Below, one piece after another: positions 4,400 through 7,022 of a DNA stretch of 7,022 bases; the stretch's first letter is position 1; every line of letters begins with the position of its first letter. The notes under the pieces were generated by a model. The model did not search any database and was not told the origin of the DNA. It worked only from the letters and a program-made list of their open reading frames with translations. Origin of the DNA: CBDTTM01 sp965363355 (GTDB lineage: Bacteria > Bacillota > Negativicutes > Selenomonadales > Selenomonadaceae); the NCBI GenBank assembly GCA_965363355.1, contig CBDTTM010000132.1, positions 1-7,022 on the forward strand. The letters run 5' to 3'. The position numbers were made by a program, and so were the translations under genes.

Positions 4400-7022
4400 T
4401 CAATCTTCATCTTCTAAATTTTGATTTTTCCAATGCTTTTCTTTAAATTCCTTGCCTTTTGCGACAACGGTTTCCACCGTGATAAACAATACCGGAATCA
4501 AAAATATGCCAAGCGCCGTTGCAAAAATCATACCACCGACAACAGCGATTCCCATGCCATTGCGGGCACCTGCACCAGCACCATCTGCCATGGCCAAAGG
4601 CAAACAACCGACAATAAAGGCAAATGACGTCATCAAAATCGGTCGCAGCCGAAGCCCTGCGGAGGTAATTGCGGCCCGGACCGGATCCATGCCTTTATCG
4701 ACACGAACTTTGGCGAATTCAACAATCAAAATGGCGTTCTTAGCCGCCAAGCCAATGATCATGATTACACCGATTTGCATGTAAATGCTATTGGTCTGAT
4801 TCATCACAAGTTCGGATAACAGTGCGCCAAAAATCCCCGTTGGCACACTGAGCAGCACTGCATACGGAACACTCCAAGATTCATAAAGTGCCGCCAAGCA
4901 CAAAAAGACAAAGAGGAACGCCAGTGCCAACACTTTAAACGTAGCGTTATTTGACGCTTTTTCCTGTCGGCTCTGTCCTGACCATTCTATGGTAAAACCG
5001 CTCGGTGCAGTTTGCGCGACGACTTCTTCCATCGCCTGCAGAGCTTGCCCTGAAGAATAGCCATCATTTGGATACCCTTGCATATTGATGCTGCGCGTTC
5101 CATTAAAGCGGGAAATAATCGAGGCACCTGTGCTCATTTTCGTCTTGAGCAAGGTATCAAGCGGAATCATCGTACCAGACGAATTTTTTACAAAGATGAA
5201 TTTCGCCGCTTCGATCTCACTTCGATACTCCGTATCTGCCTGCAATACAACCTTGTACGTATGACCAAACTGGCTGAAATCATTGACCTGCACTCCGCCA
5301 AAATTAGCTTGAACGGCAGTAAATACATCCGATAATTCGATGCCAAGATCCTTTACTTTATCGCGATCGATTTCAAATTCAGCGTTTGGTGAATCGATGT
5401 TAAAAGTTGTTGAAACCTCGCGCAATTCCGGCCTTTGATTTGCGGCTTTAACAATCTCTTTTGTAATGGCGTCGAGCTCTTGATCTGTATGCCCCGACAT
5501 ATCCTGCAACTGCAGAGAAAAACCACTGATCATCCCAAGACCTGGCAAAGACGGTGGATTCATCGCCACGACCATTGCCTCTGGTACCGTAGCAGCCCCT
5601 TCCCCGTTGACCTTTGCGACCTGGGCATCGACTTTTTTCTCGACATCTTTTCTCTCCACCCAGGGAGCTAAGGAAATGAACATTGCTCCTGCATTCGATT
5701 TGGACCCATTTGATAAAACATCAAAGCCTGTAATTTCCATTACATCCGTAACACCCGGATATTGCATAATCTCAGCTGCCAGCTTATGCATGGTTTCTGA
5801 CGTAAGATTCATCGAAGTCCCCTCCGGCAAATTCACAGCCGTCATGAAATAGCCTTGATCTTCATCCGGAACAAAGGTGGATGGCACTATTTTATAAAGA
5901 GCGCCTGTCCCGATTATCAGCAAAACCAAAAACAAGATACAATATTTTGCTTTGCTTATCATCCAGATGACTCGCTTTAAATAACCTCGTTTCAACACAT
6001 CAAACCATGTATTGAATTCAGAAAAGAAGCGACCTAGCTTGCCCGTTTCTTTTTTCTTCGTTTTAGGCTTCAATAGAAGCACGCATAATGATGGCGTCAA
6101 CGTCAATGCTACGAATGCCGACAAAGCCATGGATATGGCAATCGTCAAAGCAAATTGTTTATACAAAACGCCCATCATTCCGCCCAAAAACGCAACCGGA
6201 ACAAACACCGCAATGAGTACAAATGCTATTGCGACAACCGGACCTTGTACTTCATCCATGGCCTTTATTGTCGCTTCACGCGGACCAACACCCTCTTCTT
6301 CCATATGATGCTCGACATTTTCAATGACTACGATTGCATCATCGACAACAAGGCCGATTGCAAGCACCATGGCAAACAAGGTCAATGTATTAATAGAAAA
6401 ATTCAAAAGAACAAACCCCGCCAGCGTCGCAATTAAAGACACCGGAATCGCGAGTACCGGTATCAAAGTTGCCCGCCAGCTTTGCAAAAAGAGGTAAACA
6501 ATCAAAACGACCAAGATCAGCGCTTCGGCAAAAGTATGCAGTACCTCCTCAATAGAAGCACTGATATAGCGCGTACTATCCACAACTTCTTTGTATTCCA
6601 TATCCGGCGGAAAGTCTTTTTTTGCCTGCTGCAAAATATCCTGCACGGCCTTTACCGTCTGCATGGCATTGGCATCATTGGTCAAGGCTATGCCAAAACC
6701 GACAGCTTCTTTGCCATTTTGATAAGAACTAAATGAATTTTCTTTTGCCCCTGTTGCAACGCGAGCAACATCTTTAAGTCGGACAAAGGAACCATTGCCT
6801 TTCGCCTTCAAGACTACATTGCCAAAATCTTCAACTGTCTTTAAACGTCCTTTTATCTTGCCAATATATTGCTTCTCTTGTGTTTTTGGTGCTGGCATCT
6901 GTCCAATCGTACCCGCTGGAGCCTGTATATTTTGCTCCTTGATTGCCGTCGTGATATCCGATATCGTCAAACTATACATAGCAAGCTTATCCGGATTGAC
7001 CCAAATACGCATCGCATAGTCG
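4400..7022 (-). CDS. RND multidrug efflux permease (HAE1, AcrB/MexB type), 5' end cut by window edge
   Basis: The frame is open to the right edge (874 codons, stop at 4400-4402). The ATG at 7012 is internal: the residues around it read DYAMRIWVNPDK, which matches about residue 180 of AcrB, so roughly the first 180 residues are missing. Positions below count from that Met. Seen: porter segments; the first visible membrane block (about 155-315) with the proton-relay pair Asp224-Asp225 in GLVVDDAIVVIENVE; PDEDQGYF (382-389); the second porter half; and a second membrane block with Lys758 in GLAAKNAILIVEF. Two Asp plus one Lys is the intact proton-coupling set. It is an inner-membrane trimer that exports drugs, detergents or metabolites through a fusion protein and outer-membrane channel; the fusion protein gene would be expected to the right. 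Substrate not readable. Confidence 0.96.
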   Translation of the reverse strand, partial: DYAMRIWVNPDKLAMYSLTISDITTAIKEQNIQAPAGTIGQMPAPKTQEKQYIGKIKGRLKTVEDFGNVVLKAKGNGSFVRLKDVARVATGAKENSFSSYQNGKEAVGFGIALTNDANAMQTVKAVQDILQQAKKDFPPDMEYKEVVDSTRYISASIEEVLHTFAEALILVVLIVYLFLQSWRATLIPVLAIPVSLIATLAGFVLLNFSINTLTLFAMVLAIGLVVDDAIVVIENVEHHMEEEGVGPREATIKAMDEVQGPVVAIAFVLIAVFVPVAFLGGMMGVLYKQFALTIAISMALSAFVALTLTPSLCVLLLKPKTKKKETGKLGRFFSEFNTWFDVLKRGYLKRVIWMISKAKYCILFLVLLIIGTGALYKIVPSTFVPDEDQGYFMTAVNLPEGTSMNLTSETMHKLAAEIMQYPGVTDVMEITGFDVLSNGSKSNAGAMFISLAPWVERKDVEKKVDAQVAKVNGEGAATVPEAMVVAMNPPSLPGLGMISGFSLQLQDMSGHTDQELDAITKEIVKAANQRPELREVSTTFNIDSPNAEFEIDRDKVKDLGIELSDVFTAVQANFGGVQVNDFSQFGHTYKVVLQADTEYRSEIEAAKFIFVKNSSGTMIPLDTLLKTKMSTGASIISRFNGTRSINMQGYPNDGYSSGQALQAMEEVVAQTAPSGFTIEWSGQSRQEKASNNATFKVLALAFLFVFLCLAALYESWSVPYAVLLSVPTGIFGALLSELVMNQTNSIYMQIGVIMIIGLAAKNAILIVEFAKVRVDKGMDPVRAAITSAGLRLRPILMTSFAFIVGCLPLAMADGAGAGARNGMGIAVVGGMIFATALGIFLIPVLFITVETVVAKGKEFKEKHWKNQNLEDED

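Noticed and set aside
4322..4419. A small plus-strand open frame of about 31 codons beyond the terminator
   Set aside because: No ribosome site precedes the ATG, and it runs into the opposite strand of the RND gene.
7010..7012. ATG as the start of the RND gene
   Set aside because: The frame stays open to the edge, and the surrounding residues match an internal AcrB segment near residue 180.

Overview
The window carries nine minus-strand features of a single gene-dense region: eight genes, all on the minus strand, with a gene running off each edge. Base composition is moderate (low 40s % GC by eye). Several proteins look typically Firmicute: a sirtuin of class M, its macrodomain partner, and a pair resembling Bacillus YwnA/YwnB. 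Yet the window also holds an AcrB-type RND pump and an exported soluble protein, which imply a cell with an outer membrane. A diderm Firmicute (Negativicutes) is the best guess; this is inference from gene content, not a taxonomic match.

Read in the direction of transcription (right to left), the layout is as follows. (1) 7022-4400: an RND (HAE1) efflux pump subunit lacking roughly its first 180 residues, closed by a strong terminator at 4276-4308. (2) 4252-2953: a near-consensus promoter embedded in two copies of a 27-bp direct repeat set 42 bp apart, driving a YwnB/NmrA-like NAD(P)-binding protein and a secreted NTF2/SnoaL-like protein. (3) 2887-1884: an Rrf2 regulator of the YwnA/HypR/SifR type with its conserved sensor-type cysteine, followed by a MarR regulator. 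(4) 1860-1: a candidate MarR-type palindrome, then a PNPOx-like flavoprotein, a zinc-type macrodomain ADP-ribosyl hydrolase and a class M sirtuin (SirTM), whose start overlaps the macrodomain gene by 29 nt. The sirtuin runs off the left edge.

Taken together, the island looks like a response to oxidants or reactive electrophiles: a thiol-type sensor (Rrf2), a second repressor (MarR), NAD(P)- and flavin-dependent enzymes, an exported small-molecule-binding fold, an efflux pump, and a writer/eraser pair for reversible protein ADP-ribosylation. SirTM-macrodomain operons are known in pathogens, where the target is a lipoylated GcvH-like protein. No such carrier or lipoate ligase is visible here, so the target in this organism is open; the genes just left of the window are the place to look.
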